From: Callorhinus ursinus
Lineage: Eukaryota > Chordata > Mammalia > Carnivora > Otariidae
Reading direction: 5' to 3'
Assembly: GCF_003265705.1 (NCBI RefSeq)
Contig: NW_020312902.1
Span: forward strand, 7,705,795-7,769,794
Length of the DNA: 64,000 nucleotides
This document shows positions 21,866-33,480 of this stretch, one piece after another. How positions within the stretch are numbered: position 1 is the first letter of the stretch; each line of letters begins with the position of its first letter. The translations under genes were made by a program, and so were the position numbers. A model generated the notes under the pieces. It had not been told where the DNA came from and made no database searches. It saw only the letters and a list, made by a program, of their open reading frames with translations.

Positions 21866-23092
21866 GAGCACCATTATTTTTTACTTTTGTTAAATGGTGG
21901 TAGAATATATGTAACATAAAACTGGCTTATGTTATCCATTTTTAAATGCACAGTTCAGTGGCATGAAGCATCTTCACATTATTGTGCAACTTCTGGCACC
22001 ATTCATCTCTAGAACATTTTTCCATCTTCCCAAACTGAAATTCCAAACCCGTCCAACACCAGCTCCCCATTCCTTCCTCCCCTACCCTTTGGCAGCCACC
22101 ATTCTACTTCTGAATCTACAAATTTGAGTACTTCTGGTACCTCCCATGAATGGAAACCATACAGTATTTATCCTTTTGTGACTGGCTCTCTTCATTTAGC
22201 ACAATTTCTTCAAGGTGTCTCCATGTCATCCATACTATGTGTCAGACTCTCCTTCCTTTTTAAGGCTGAATAATATTTCATTGTATGTATCTGCTACGCT
22301 TTCTTTATCCATTCACCCATCAATGGACACCTGGGTTGCTTCCACCTTCCCATCATCAAAAGGGTTCTAATTTCTCCACCTTCCAGCCAATACTTATTGT
22401 TTTCAGTTTTAGTATCATCATCATCATCATCCTAATGAGTGTGACGTGGTACTTCATTGCAGTTTTGATTTGCATTTCCCTAACAATTAGTGATGTTGAA
22501 CATCTTTTATGTGCTTATTGGCCATTTGTCTATCTTCTCTGAGGAAATGTCTATTCAAGCCCTTTGTCCATCTTTTAATTGAGTTGTTTGGCTTTTTATG
22601 GTTGAGCTGTAGGGAGTCTTTATATATTCTGGATATTTGGCTATTAACCGCTTATCAGATATATAATTTGCAAATATTTTCTCCCATCCCACAGGTTGCC
22701 TTTTCACACTGTTGATAGTGTCCTTTGACACACTAAAGTTTTAATTACTCCAGTTTATCTATTTCTCTTCTGTTGCTTGTGCTTTTGGGGTCATATCCAA
22801 GAAATCATTGCCAAATCCACTGTTCTGAAGTTGTTCCCCCTATATTTTCTTCAAAGAGTTTATAGTTTTTAGCTCTTATATTTAGGTCTTTCATCCATTT
22901 TGAATTAATTTTTGCATATGATGTAAGGTTAGAGTCCAACTCTATTCTTTTCAGTGTGGTTATCTAGTGTTGCCAACACTATTTGTTGAAAAGACTAATT
23001 GGCACTCTTGATGAAAATCATTTGACCATAGGTGGAAAAGTTTGTTTCTGGGCTTCTTATTCTATTCCATTGCTCTACATGTCTATCAGCAG
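21866..23092 (-). mobile_element. L1 (L1MA/MB-like) 3' half, minus orientation
   Basis: Reverse-complement L1 3' end: TGCACAGTTCAGTGGCATGA, TAAGGCTGAATAATATTTCA, CATCAATGGACACCTGGGTT, TTTTGATTTGCATTTCCCTA, TATATTCTGGATATTTGGCT, CCAAGAAATCATTGCCAAAT and TCTATTCCATTGCTCTACAT. About 300 bp of consensus is missing near 22352. The overlapping open frames are antisense to ORF2. Confidence 0.85.
22413..22433 (+). repeat. (ATC)n short tract
   Basis: About six ATC units inside the minus-strand L1. Confidence 0.85.
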
Positions 23093-23102
23093 CACCGCTT
23101 TT

Positions 23103-23545
23103 AACAGCCCAAAAGTAGAAACTAACCAAACAACCATCAATAGCAGAATGAAGACATAAGTCATGAGATAGTTGTACTGTTGAATACTATACAGCAATGA
23201 GAGTAAAAGATTTACAACTAATAACAACACAGATCAATCTCACAAAGATATGTTGAGCAAAACAAGTGAGACACAAAGGAATATTTACTTTATGATTTCA
23301 TTTACATAAAACACAAAAGCTGGCATGTTTAGTTTATACTTCTAGAAGTCAGGATAGGCATTACTCTTAAGGGAGGGAAGCAGTGGTGACAGGGAAGGGT
23401 ATGGCAGGGGCAGGAGGGGCTTCTGAGATGCTAGCATTGCTACATTTCTCAATCTGAATGCTAGTTTCCTGAGCATGTTGAATTAGTAAAATCCATCAAA
23501 CTGTACATCTATAATTTGTGCATTTTTCTGAATGGGCATACTATG
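23103..23545 (+). mobile_element. Old L1 (right half), 3' end, plus orientation
   Basis: Continuation of the L1 that breaks at 21045: AACAGCCCAAAAGTAGAAAC, TGTTGAATACTATACAGCAA, GCATGTTTAGTTTATACTTC and a 3' end with CCATCAAACTGTACATCTAT and TTGCAACAAAAAAG. Confidence 0.75.
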
Positions 23546-24434
23546 TTGCAACAAAAAAGTTTTTTAAATAACAAGCATCTATAGATATAAAGCCTAAAAA
23601 ACATGACTTCCCTGCAAGAGCCATTCTCATAGCCTACAGGCCTATCCCTACCTGTCAGAAAGCTCCACCCATCAGAACTCAGCAATGCTAGACTGTCCCA
23701 AACACACATGTGGAGTGGTGGTCAGCTGAAAACAGCTTATAAAGTTCCCAGCATCATCTGCTACAGGTCATGTTCTGAGTTCATAAAGCTGATATAAACA
23801 AAGTACATTATCCATGATCAGTGTCTAATAATAAAACAATAAGATTATACCTGTTGCTAATACGTCTATGACTAGGAGACAGCATGACAGGGGCAGACAA
23901 TTAAATCAGGATATGCAATAAGTTAATCCTGGGAGACTCTGGAAGAATGAAATGTGCCTCATCTATGACTGTCATTGGGAGCCTTGTGAGTCACTCCAAA
24001 GCACCTCTCGTTCCAGGAGCTTCAGGAGAGACACCTTTCAACTTTTTTTTGTCCCTTTATACTGCTTTGCACCAGGCTCTCTCTCATTGGCTCCCCTCAC
24101 ACCTTTCAGATGATTCCATCCAACACTTGTGAATATTTGCCACTCAGGATAGAGGACCACAATACAGAGCAGACATCATAGGGTAGGTGCTCTGTAAGTC
24201 TGTTGACTGAGAGGGAAGGAGGGAGGAACCGTTCCTCTGACAGGAGACTATGGAATAGTCTGGAAGCCATCACTGCTCTCTAAACTCCAAATGGCTAGAA
24301 AGACTGCCCCATTCCACCTAAATATAAGAATTTGAAAGCTGAGTTTAGGGGTTGTCTCTACTTAAAATTACTTAATATTTTGTTTATCACAGATTTTTTC
24401 ATTACTTTTGATTTTTAAAAACATCTCATCAAAA
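23546..24434. other. Single-copy stretch
   Basis: No recognised element. AT-rich towards its right end, where a short AAT tract lies at 24468-24481. Confidence 0.4.
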
Positions 24435-24447
24435 TAGTATTTATCTT

Positions 24448-25325
24448 ATACAACTTCAACACCAAAACAATAATAATAATTCATTTAAAAAATTCTCAGA
24501 AGACACAGACATTTTTCCAAGGAAGACATCCAGATGGCCAACAGACACATGAAAAATGCTCAACATCACTCATCATCAGGGAAATACAAATCAAAACCAC
24601 GGTGAGATATCACCTTACATCTGTCAGAATGGCTAAAGTAAAAAAACACAAGAAATAATAAATGTTGACGAGGATGTGGAGAAAAAGGACCCCTCATTGC
24701 ACTGATGGTGGGAATGCAAGCTGGTGCAGCCAATGTGAAAAACAGTGTGGAGGTTCCTCAAAAAATTAAAAATAAAATTACCCTATGATCCAATAATTCC
24801 ACTACTAAGTATTACTCAAAGAAAACAAAAACACTAATTTGAAAAGACATACACACCCCTGCTTATTGCACATTGTTTACAACAGCCAAGATAAGGAAGG
24901 AGCTCAAGTGTCCAGTGATAGACGAATGGATAAAGAAGTTGTGGTATATATAGACAATGGACTATTACTCAGCCATAAAAAGAATGAAATCTTGCCATTT
25001 GCAACAACACGGATGGATCTAGAGAGTATAATGCTAAGGGAAACGAGTCAGAGAAAGACGAATACCACATGATTTCACTCATGGGGAATTTGAAACAAAA
25101 CAAATGAACAAAGAAAGAAGAGACAAACACAAAAACAGACTCTTAAATATAAAGAACGGATGGTTGTCAGAGGAGAAGTGGGGGGAGAGGTGAAATAGGT
25201 GATGGGGATGAAGAACACACTTACCGAGATCAGCACTGGATGACGGATAGAATCACTGAATCATTATATTGTACACCTGAAACTAACGTAACACCTATGT
25301 TAATAATTATTTTTTTTTAATTTTA
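24448..25325 (+). mobile_element. Carnivore L1 3' end with target-site duplication, plus orientation
   Basis: Flanked by TAGTATTTATCTT (24435-24447) and TACTATTTATCTT (25326-25338), 12 of 13 identical. Internal order: CAAGGAAGACATCCAGATGG, TCACCTTACATCTGTCAGAA, AATGGACTATTACTCAGCC, ATGGGGATGAAGAACACA and TGTACACCTGAAACTAACG. It is 5'-truncated. Its 3' UTR is the same type as part 2 of the tandem L1 at 12.14-12.64 kb. Confidence 0.85.
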
Positions 25326-25339
25326 TACTATTTATCTTG

Positions 25340-26025
25340 ATCTTTGGGTCTTGACACCTTCTTATATTTTGCTCCTGAGGGGAGTGCCTGGCTCTCCTCA
25401 CCCAAGTCCTGGCACTGCACTATTTTCACACTTGAAGCAAAAGTCACACTCAGGATACAGCAATCTTGTGAATAGAGTCAGAGTGCTCTTAAGTCACAAC
25501 CACAGTCTGTGCCCGGAACTTTCCAGCTCTGATGTCCCCAGGCAGGGCAAATGCATTTGTTGGCAACTGCTCACCAGATTTGAATAGTGTTTCAGTGTTT
25601 AATTAAATTCCAAGAACACCTGTTTCATCAGCTTATAAATTCCAACTAAATTTTAAGAGGCTTCTGTTTGGCACGCAGAATTTTTATTTTCTAGGCTGTA
25701 ACCAAGCAACATTTTTTCCTTGAACATCCATCCTTTGCTCCTGCCACACACACCACACCCTCATCTCCTGCCCCTGGTAGCGTGGAGAGCTCTCAGTGGC
25801 TTTGCACACTCCCATTCAGCTCTCTGACGGCCAAACATTCCAAGATTCCAGCATTCCTGGCTGTTGGTTTTCCTTTTCTTGATGGTTCCCCTGAAGTGCG
25901 GACATTTGTACAAGAAAGCACGGCGCATAAACTGATCCTCCTTCACCACCTCGAATGCAGTAACGACAAGGGCTGTCCTTTGGTTCAGCCTCACCAGCGC
26001 ACAACCAGAGCCCTGTGCTGGGGGC
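25340..26025. other. Single-copy stretch
   Basis: No recognised repeat. A 107-codon plus-strand open frame at 25782-26105 overlaps two minus-strand frames and has no family resemblance. Confidence 0.4.
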
Positions 26026-26029
26026 CTTC

Positions 26030-26115
26030 CAGGCCTCTACTTCTCTCTGAGCTCAGGCCCTGCTCTGTAAAGGGAGCTAATGACACTCACCCCACAGCAC
26101 GGTAAGGATCAGGCG
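26030..26115 (-). mobile_element. Possible MIR fragment, minus orientation
   Basis: CTGAGCTCAGGCCCTGCTCT, TGTAAAGGGAGCTAATGACA and CCCCACAGCACGGTAAGGAT resemble reverse-complement MIR (CTCAGTTTCCTCATCTGTAA and GAGGATTAAATG blocks). Confidence 0.4.
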
Positions 26116-26279
26116 ACTGTCCCTGAGGCCCCACAGCCAGGAAAGGGTAAAATAGGGACTGCAGCTTCCAAACTCTGCCCACCTCACCGACTTCTGCTTC
26201 TAGGACCCCAAAGTGACTCTGTTAAGGGTCCCCTGAGGATATGGTAATGAACACATGTCAAAAATGGTAGTGGCTAAGA

Positions 26280-26298
26280 TAAAAAAAAAAAAAAAAAA
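26280..26298 (+). repeat. A-run
   Basis: Nineteen-base A tract with no recognisable element attached. Confidence 0.9.
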
Positions 26299-26399
26299 CT
26301 TGAAGAGATAGCATCATCCATATGAGGACTTGATTGAAAGGATGGGAGAGGTGTCATTAGATGGAACGCCCCCGCCCTGAACCATGAGGATGGAAACAG

Positions 26400-26620
26400 G
26401 TTGTACGACAGCAGTGACATTGGGTCTGAGTCAAGTACACCCCACACTGACTGGCCTAACTTCTCTGTGGCTCAGCTTCCGTTTTTAAAAAATGGGGGGA
26501 ATCGTTTCTAACTCACAGGCTTGATCTATTAGTTAAAAGAATTAAGGTAAAATGTTTAGACTAGGGCCTGATGTCTAGTAAGAGCTCAATGAGTGTTAAT
26601 TATTATTACTGCTTGTCGTC
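26400..26620 (-). mobile_element. MIR fragment, minus orientation
   Basis: GGCTCAGCTTCCGTTTTTAA, AAATGGGGGGAATCGTTTCT, TAGACTAGGGCCTGATGTCT and AGTAAGAGCTCAATGAGTGT are reverse-complement MIR in the expected order. Confidence 0.8.
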
Positions 26621-26659
26621 GGGGTTGTTGTGTACCATTATAACAAGGGCCTTTGCCAT

Positions 26660-27060
26660 GCCTTCCTCAGGAACTTCCCATCATCTCCAAGACAGGCTCC
26701 AAACTCCCGGCAGTTGGGGCCAGCACCCCTTGCCTCCCTGTGTACTTTCCTCCAGAGCTTCGGCTTGCCTTCCCTCAGGCTATCAGATCCCCCTGGGGTG
26801 CCCTCCTCTGACCTGGATGCTAAGAGCACACCTGAGCCTGTCACCTCCGTGGAGCCTTCCCTGACCACCCCAGTCCTCAGGGACCTCCCTCTCTTCTACA
26901 TTCCTGCCGACACATGCTGCCTGGTTTCCCCATGCGTGTGCCACATCCCAAAGGCCTCTTCGCCCTGCCTGTCATTCTGTGGAAGGACACAGACTGGGGA
27001 CCGCCCCATAGCCTGTTCTCAGCATCCAACTCAGTCCTACCCAGGCCAGGTGCGCATTCA
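26660..27060 (+). mobile_element. Probable L2 fragment, plus orientation
   Basis: GTGGAGCCTTCCCTGACCAC and CTCCCTCTCTTCTACATTCC match the L2 3' region. The left part is too decayed to be sure, so the boundaries are loose. Confidence 0.45.
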
Positions 27061-27084
27061 TTCCTGACTTCCCCCAGTTGTCTC

Positions 27085-27240
27085 TCGTGTGCTTTGTGCT
27101 AGAACCTGGGAAAACAGCATCGAGCAAAGCAGATGCAGAACCTGTCCTCGTGGAAGACGATAATAAACAGGTTGTTAGAGAAATAACTATATAATTTGAA
27201 ATTGTGATAAGTGCCATGAATAAAAATAAGAGCGAGAGAA
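27085..27240 (-). mobile_element. L2 fragment, minus orientation
   Basis: TGTGCTTTGTGCTAGAACCT, AAACAGCATCGAGCAAAGCA, CTGTCCTCGTGGAAGACGAT and GATAAGTGCCATGAATAA match the antisense L2 order (CAGCAGTGAACAAAGCAGAC, CCTCGTGGAGCTTACA). Confidence 0.65.
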
Positions 27241-27244
27241 CGAC

Positions 27245-28220
27245 CCCAACACCAATTTAAACTGAGCACCAGGTACAGCGTCGCTCAGTTTTCTAAGGAT
27301 CACTTTCCTTTGCTGCATCAGAAACTACCATTCTAAGCACAAAACCCTCAAATCATCAAGGAAGGAAAAGACCAAATGGGCCTTTCCCATTTTCCTTGTC
27401 TTGGTAAAAGGCTGTCCTTACTCAGTGGCACCCAAGCTCCTGGACCTCGGCTCTGAGACACTCTCGCTTCGGCCTTGGGCTCTGGTTTGCAACGGAGGCT
27501 CGGGGAGAGAGCAGCAAAAGGAATCCCAGTGGGGCCTCCAGGAGAGAGAAGCATTCACATTCCCTTTGACTAATTCTTTTCAAAAAAAGAAAACAGTGGT
27601 TGGGTGTTTAAAAACCACCAAGCTTTCAGGGGATCTCGGGATTTTATTTTTCTGTTCCAAGCAGAACATTCCCTGAAGACATTTTTAGATAAGCCTGGCA
27701 ATTCTCCCCTTTCTTCCCTGGGATAAAAAGCAGCCAACTTTCTCTCACCTTTATTTTTTCGTTAAGTCTTAACTCACGGTCCACTTATTCATTCTGGTGG
27801 CTTTTCCCCAACTGCAATTACTGTGTGAGACCACAGGCCACCCTCCTCTGGCAGGCCAGCAAAGGGCTCGTTTCCCACGCAGCCTGTCTGTCCGCCGTCA
27901 TTCCTGGTGGGGCCGGGCTCTTCCCGCAGGCCTCTGATCTCTTAGCCTCTCCGCTGCCCCCCGCCCCTGGGGGAAGCACCGCCGTCAAAGCAAACACAGG
28001 GCTTCAGCATCACCTCCTTCCTGGTGCTGCCATGGTAGACTCTTCTGACACCCGACCTCCAGAAATGTTTTCCTACAACTGTGTCACTTGCTGTTTACCC
28101 TGCCTTGGCTGACTGTCTTGACTTGACTTCCTCCTCCTCCGTTCCTGTTCATAGAATGCTGTGCCATCTGCTGGGCAGGTCAAACTCCTGCTCCATGGCT
28201 GTGGGGTGTACCTCGGAGAA
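27245..28220. other. Single-copy stretch with a small CpG-richer patch
   Basis: No gene or repeat recognised. At about 27878-27990 there are roughly ten CpGs in 110 bp at high GC, which is unusual for this window but too short for a CpG island. Confidence 0.4.
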
Positions 28221-28224
28221 CCTG

Positions 28225-28550
28225 ACCTTGGGAATCAGGGAAACCTGGGTTTCAAACCAGGCAACCCCATTACCAGCTAAATTCCTCTTTATCCTTCTGC
28301 AAATTACAGAGTTCCATAGAGATTTAAAAAAAAAAAAGAAAGAAGGAAAAGAAAAAAATATTGTTTTGCCATTGGAAGATGTCCTTAATGACTTTATATA
28401 TAGTCACCTGGACTTCCAGACTTCATGGACATCCTGTAGTGAGGATAATACCAGTCCCATGAGACTCCACTGAGAATTAAAGGGGTTAATAGTTGTAAAG
28501 TGCCTGACTTCCGGCCCCACCCTTGGAAAAGACTCAGTAAACATTTCATC
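28225..28550 (-). mobile_element. MIR, minus orientation, expanded by an A-rich insertion
   Basis: CCTGGGTTTCAAACCAGGCA at the left, then an A/GA-rich run at 28325-28357. The MIR end follows: GTGAGGATAATACCAGTCCC, TTAATAGTTGTAAAGTGCCT and CTCAGTAAACATTTCATC. Confidence 0.7.
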
Positions 28551-28554
28551 CCCG

Positions 28555-29740
28555 CCTCCTCTAACCCAAATGGGTCCTTTTCCCACCTATACCATTATAA
28601 CCTGTGTGGTATCACAGCTGTCTATTACACGCCTTCCAGCCCCGTGCCAGGTGGCCTTCATTACAATACTTTCCATCTTCCTAGGCACCTGTCAATCAGA
28701 ACCATCCACTTGCTCAGAGGGAAGCGAGAAAGAAACCAGGGCTGGTGGCTGTCACTTTCACCTTGTCTTTAAAGTCCCATGCAGCTCAGGGCTTTTATGA
28801 AAGTATATCTTGGCAGCTGCAACTATCTCATGCTAAAATTAAGAAGTCAAGATGCTTATTTCATAGAAGCTCAAATTCCTGGCAACAACCTGTACCTTGT
28901 CTATTAGGAGAAATGAGTGGGTCTAGTGGGTCTATATATGATTTGGAGCCTCTGCAGAGGTTTGGTTTAGATTGTCTTCAACTCCCCGAGAAGGTACATT
29001 TTCCAAGCCCAAGAATTTATCAGCATTACCTACATCTGCAAACCTGTCATTTACATATGCTATACATTCCTTTGAGAAAAAATAACTCTGCTTTGTAACT
29101 AGAATTTTCCTTTGACTTGATCATGGCTGTGGGCTGAACTGATGTGACAAAGGGGGTTGCCAGAGAGACCCTATTATAAAGGTGTGGTAATAATTGCTTT
29201 CCAGAGGAAGTAACTGAATACACTCCAGTCTTGTTGAAAACATACAGCTGATGAAATATACATGTGATTTCGATGGAAGAACAGCTCAAATTTACTTAGG
29301 GTTTTAAACAACAAATTCAATTTAGTTCAACTTCTCCCCCTCCCCCCCTATAATAAGAAGCTCATAGACTATTTCCGCGTCTTGCATCCCAAAGACAAGA
29401 TGCGTATACATCTGTGCACACGTTTGTCTGTATGTGCATATGCTGCCCACACTGTTCCATTTTAAATCTCTACTTTTCTCTGCTTAGGAGCAAGATAAAC
29501 TACCAGGTAATAACTCCTAGGCAAGGCATGAGAGCATGACACTTATTTTATAAACATCAATAAGTCCCCAGGAAGCTGCCTTGCAGGGAAGACTCAGAAA
29601 CATTTCTCCCACCACCCTGTAAGTCTCACCTTGGGCCCAGGGAAGATACAACAAAATAGCAGAGACCACACAATTCTGCCCCCACACCAGATCCCCTCCC
29701 CAAACACACAAAGCTCTACAACTAGCTTCTGCAAGGGAGA
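28555..29740. other. Single-copy stretch
   Basis: No recognised element. The 117-codon frame at 28745-29098 has no family resemblance. A C-run lies at about 29336-29348. Confidence 0.4.
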
Positions 29741-29744
29741 ACAG

Positions 29745-29835
29745 CATACATCAGCATTTCCCAAATGTGTTCATCCCAGGACCTCTTTTGATGGATCATA
29801 GGATTAATGTTTTGTGAATCAGTTTGGGAATCATT
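29745..29835 (+). mobile_element. MER20-like hAT DNA transposon fragment
   Basis: AGCATTTCCCAAATGTGTTC at one end and AGTTTGGGAATCATTGCT at the other are the two terminal parts of a MER20-type element. Confidence 0.6.
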
Positions 29836-29839
29836 GCTT

Positions 29840-30970
29840 CACTAAAGATGCCTTGGCTAAGAGAAGAATTGAGAAGAGAGAGGCCATCCCAACATTTTCT
29901 TACCTCTCATCATTTGGCAACCTTGACTGGCTCCTGGTTTTTCACTGTCGGCAGAGGCATAGAGATTTTAAAGAGCTAAAGCAAGGTCTCCTGGGGAATT
30001 CAAATTCCCTAGGAAATAATTCCAAGACCGAATGGCCTCCTAGAGATAGAGGCTGGGATACTCCCTCATTTGGGGTCCCCAAGCTAGGACATACTACTAT
30101 ACAACAGTAGATGCCTGAGTATGTGTTGGATTTCTTAGTAGTAGATACATCAGATATGAGCGAGGACACCCATCAGCCATCCTTCCCCCTCCAGGGCTCT
30201 GACAGCCACTCATCTCTGGGCCTGAAGCATAAGTACTAACTTCCTTTTCATTGCCCGAATGTGACCCAGGGTAGGCCAAGGGGAACTTACGCTTCTGGCC
30301 ATTCCTGGAGGGACAGCGCCGGCTGCACCGGGAGAAACCTTATCAGGATGCCCAGGACAGAAACCTTACAACTTCCTTACCCTTGGAGCATTAAACGGTA
30401 AAGGAACAAATAAGAGCTTGCCTTTTTTCCACAGGGTTCTCCTAGACCAGCTACTGTGTGCTTCAAATCCTCTGCCATTCACACCAATTCTTTGGTTAAC
30501 TTAAATTCTAATTCCACATCTCCCTGGGCCCCAAATCCCAGGAACACTAGCAGAAGGTTAGGACTTCCCAAGGCTAATAGGACCCCAAGCTGGATCCATT
30601 CATTCCCTTGCCCCCTCAGGGCAGGATCCGCGCTAAATGTAGAGATTAGGGGATCACCCTTCAGTTCAAGGCTGGTCCACCCAGATTAAACTGAGCTAAC
30701 AAAGGCATTTAACAAAAGAAAAATTTGCCGAATTTGAAGCCTAGAAAACGTCTCGGTTAAATTGGGTGAGATTTAAAAGAAAAGAAAAAACATCAACCCT
30801 GGGGGGATAAGGTCCTGGAAGCAAGTACATTCAATTAACTGATAAATAAATAAAATCTTTAAAAAAAAAAAAAGCTGATACAGCTATATCACATTTTCCT
30901 CTTTCCATGAGGCGAAGCTAACTCAGAACAGAATGTAGCCATTTAAGTAACGATTGCAAAATAACAGTAT
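29840..30970. other. Single-copy stretch with a SINE-tail-like piece
   Basis: No gene recognised. At 30840-30873 the sequence ATAAATAAATAAAATCTTT plus an A-run equals a SINEC 3' tail, but no SINE body precedes it. It is either a tail-only insertion or a remnant. Confidence 0.45.
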
Positions 30971-30974
30971 TAAA

Positions 30975-31205
30975 AAGTTAAATATGAAGAGCATTTCCTT
31001 TGTGTACCATATGGACTATTGTATTTAATTTTCACAACCATCCGGGGATGGCCGTGGTATCTTATCCCACTCTACGGATGAAAAACTGAGGCTTACAGAG
31101 GTTAAGGGACCTACTGAAGATCACCCAGCTACTAAGTAATGAAGCTGAGACTTGAACCCAGCTATGTTTGAATCCAGTGTCAACACTCCCAACCAGTACA
31201 TTGAA
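30975..31205 (+). mobile_element. MIR, plus orientation
   Basis: TTTAATTTTCACAACCATCC, TCTACGGATGAAAAACTGAG, GCTTACAGAGGTTAAGGGAC, ATCACCCAGCTACTAAGTAA and GAGACTTGAACCCAGCTATG. One of the better preserved MIRs here. Confidence 0.9.
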
Positions 31206-31274
31206 CAAGATACAAGCTATAACTTCCTCCTAGACCTGCAGCATTTAGGAGAGCCCAAACTAAAATTCCAGTTT

Positions 31275-31510
31275 CCTTCTCACACAGCTAGTGATTATTA
31301 TGTGCCTGCCATGTTCCCAACACTACCTTGGGTACCCTACCTGTATCATCACTGAATCTTTACAGTGGTGCTCTAAGATGAGCCACACCTCCATTTTATA
31401 TAGAGATACCTGGGGCTTAGAAAGGTTGCATGTCCCATGTCATCCGGTTAGGAAGTGGCAAGGCCAGTGACCCAACCCAAGCCATGCCACTCCTAAGGCC
31501 ATAACCTCCC
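31275..31510 (+). mobile_element. MIR, plus orientation
   Basis: TGATTATTATGTGCCTGCCA, CATTTTATATAGAGATACCT, GGGGCTTAGAAAGGTTGCAT and CCGGTTAGGAAGTGGCAAGG. A second MIR about 70 bp after the previous one. Confidence 0.85.
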
Positions 31511-31514
31511 CCGC

Positions 31515-33460
31515 CCCGCCCAGGTTAATTACCTTTGTACCAAGTTTCCTTTACACACTTGGAAAAACATGAGTTGTATGGAACTGTCAGGGTATGCTGA
31601 CAATCATGACAAACTTCCCTCTGCAAAACTCCAGAGTAATTTCTTTGTCCCCCAATTTTGAAAACCAAGCAGCTGGCCCCGAGCAACCGGCATCGACTCA
31701 ATATGCCATCCATCATGCTGAAAATTTCAAGGGAACACTGGTGGCAAATGTTCCTCAAGTTATAAAAATTCCCTCTAGTGGTGTCACAGAACATGGAGGG
31801 TTTTATGCAAGCCTGGGCCTTTCTCCAGTTCTTCCTAGGGCTCCTGCTTGGATTCCTCTACTTATGAATTATCAGCTTGTAGAACAGGGGTAAGGAGCTC
31901 TGCAGAAAGCTGAGGTACCAGGTGCCAATTGCTTTAGCCACTAACAGATGTGTGCCCTCCCCACTTCCCTCCCCTCAGCACCTAACACACTATGGACTGA
32001 AAACCCTTCTTTCTAGTTCCCACTCTTAATAGCACAGGGCAGCTCAGGATCCCAGCTTGAGGCCCAAGTGGATGCCGAGCAAAGACTTTGGCCAGTTTTC
32101 TAAGAACTTCTTCTCTCCCAGGCTGGCTTCATCTGCCTGCTGGAGAAGTGTCAGCAGCTCTCGCACAGTCCTGGGCTTTCATCTCAGGGGACAGCCCCGC
32201 GGTAAGTTTGATCTAGCTCACTTTTCATCCTGTGAATTTGCTATTATCAAATATTCAAGTGGAACTAACGAATGCCTTTTACTTCCCTTGAACATAAAGA
32301 GTCTTGAAGAAATTGAACCACCAGAGCCTGCTAACTTAGGGGAATGAGTCTTGTCTTCGAGAAAATGCATTTGCTATCCCCACCCCCCAAAACAGTTCTC
32401 GGCTTTTTGTGCCCACCTAAAAGGATAATAATATCCTCACCATTACTATGCCAGCAAGAAAAATGTTTCTTTCTCCAGGAGGCAGAAACACATTTTCTGA
32501 CTGAGCCTAGGAGACAAAATGCTAAATTTGAATTTATTTTTCTTAGAATATCTTTAAAATATCTGGGACCTGCCCCCTGAGTTCTGTGCCGTCTGCAGTT
32601 CCCCCAATAAACACATTTATTTTTCATGCTGACTAGAACTAGAGTTTGATTTTTCTCCAGTCCCATTTCTGTCTCCCCTGGAAACTTCCAGAGGAAGGAC
32701 CCTGATATCTAGGAGAAGAGTAGCTAGTAGAAGAGAAAAGAAGTATGGAAGGGCTGGCCATTGAACAGAGCCCACAGTGGTTTCCTGAGGAAGGTGACAT
32801 TGGACAGCATGTCTCGGTGATTGTTCTCTTTTTCTTTTCCAGAGTTTCCCCAGATAGAGCAAGTCCCTGAGAGGGTTCTGGGGAGAGAGCTCTGAGCATC
32901 TGTTTGTGATGCTTCATCACACCATTTCACAACTGTGTGAGGAAGAAACCCATCCTGTGGTGCAGGATGGAGCCGATACACCTTCTGCCTTTAGGAGCAG
33001 CATAGTCCATGGTTGAGGGGAATCAAAGGGAGCCATAACAAGGCTCTAGTCAAAACTATTAAAGCATTAGAGTCCAGAACCAAAAAGATTCTCATGACAT
33101 GAGCCCTAAAGACAAAAAAGAAACATTTCCCATACTTCCCTACCTGAGCCCCAAATCACCCCCCAAAACTGTGGGGTTACCTTCTCTCAAACTTTGGAGA
33201 ATTCTGAAAGAACAAGGATGGAGGAGGTTCAGAATTTCAGTCTGCCAACATCAAAGAGCCCAAACAGGCTAATAAAGTATGAAACTGCTCTCAGATAAAT
33301 TAGGGCAGCAGTAGCTACAACTGGACCAAGGCACCAGAGCTGTACCGAACGCTGTCTCCATGGACACTGTAGCCCGGGCCCCCAGAGTCTTGCCTGTTGA
33401 TTTGTCCATGCACAGCACCTGCTCATTGCTCTTTCGGTTATATAGACCCAATGTGTGCCT
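31515..33460. other. Single-copy stretch (about 1.9 kb)
   Basis: The longest stretch without named repeats in the left half. It contains an exon-like segment at 32122-32201 with good splice signals. The several 80-111 codon open frames show no known domains. Confidence 0.4.
32122..32201 (+). other. Exon-like segment flanked by good splice signals (candidate only)
   Basis: Preceded by the polypyrimidine acceptor CTTCTTCTCTCCCAG and followed by the donor CGGTAAGTTT. The 80-bp body (47-49 codon equivalents shared among frames) is free of stops in all three plus-strand frames. No conserved protein match is recognised, so it could be a non-coding-RNA exon, a pseudo-exon, or chance. Confidence 0.2.
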
Positions 33461-33480
33461 TCACATCCACACCCACTCTT

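Noticed and set aside
31765..31785. CTCF-like CTCTAGTGGTGTC
   Set aside because: Too many mismatches at key core positions.
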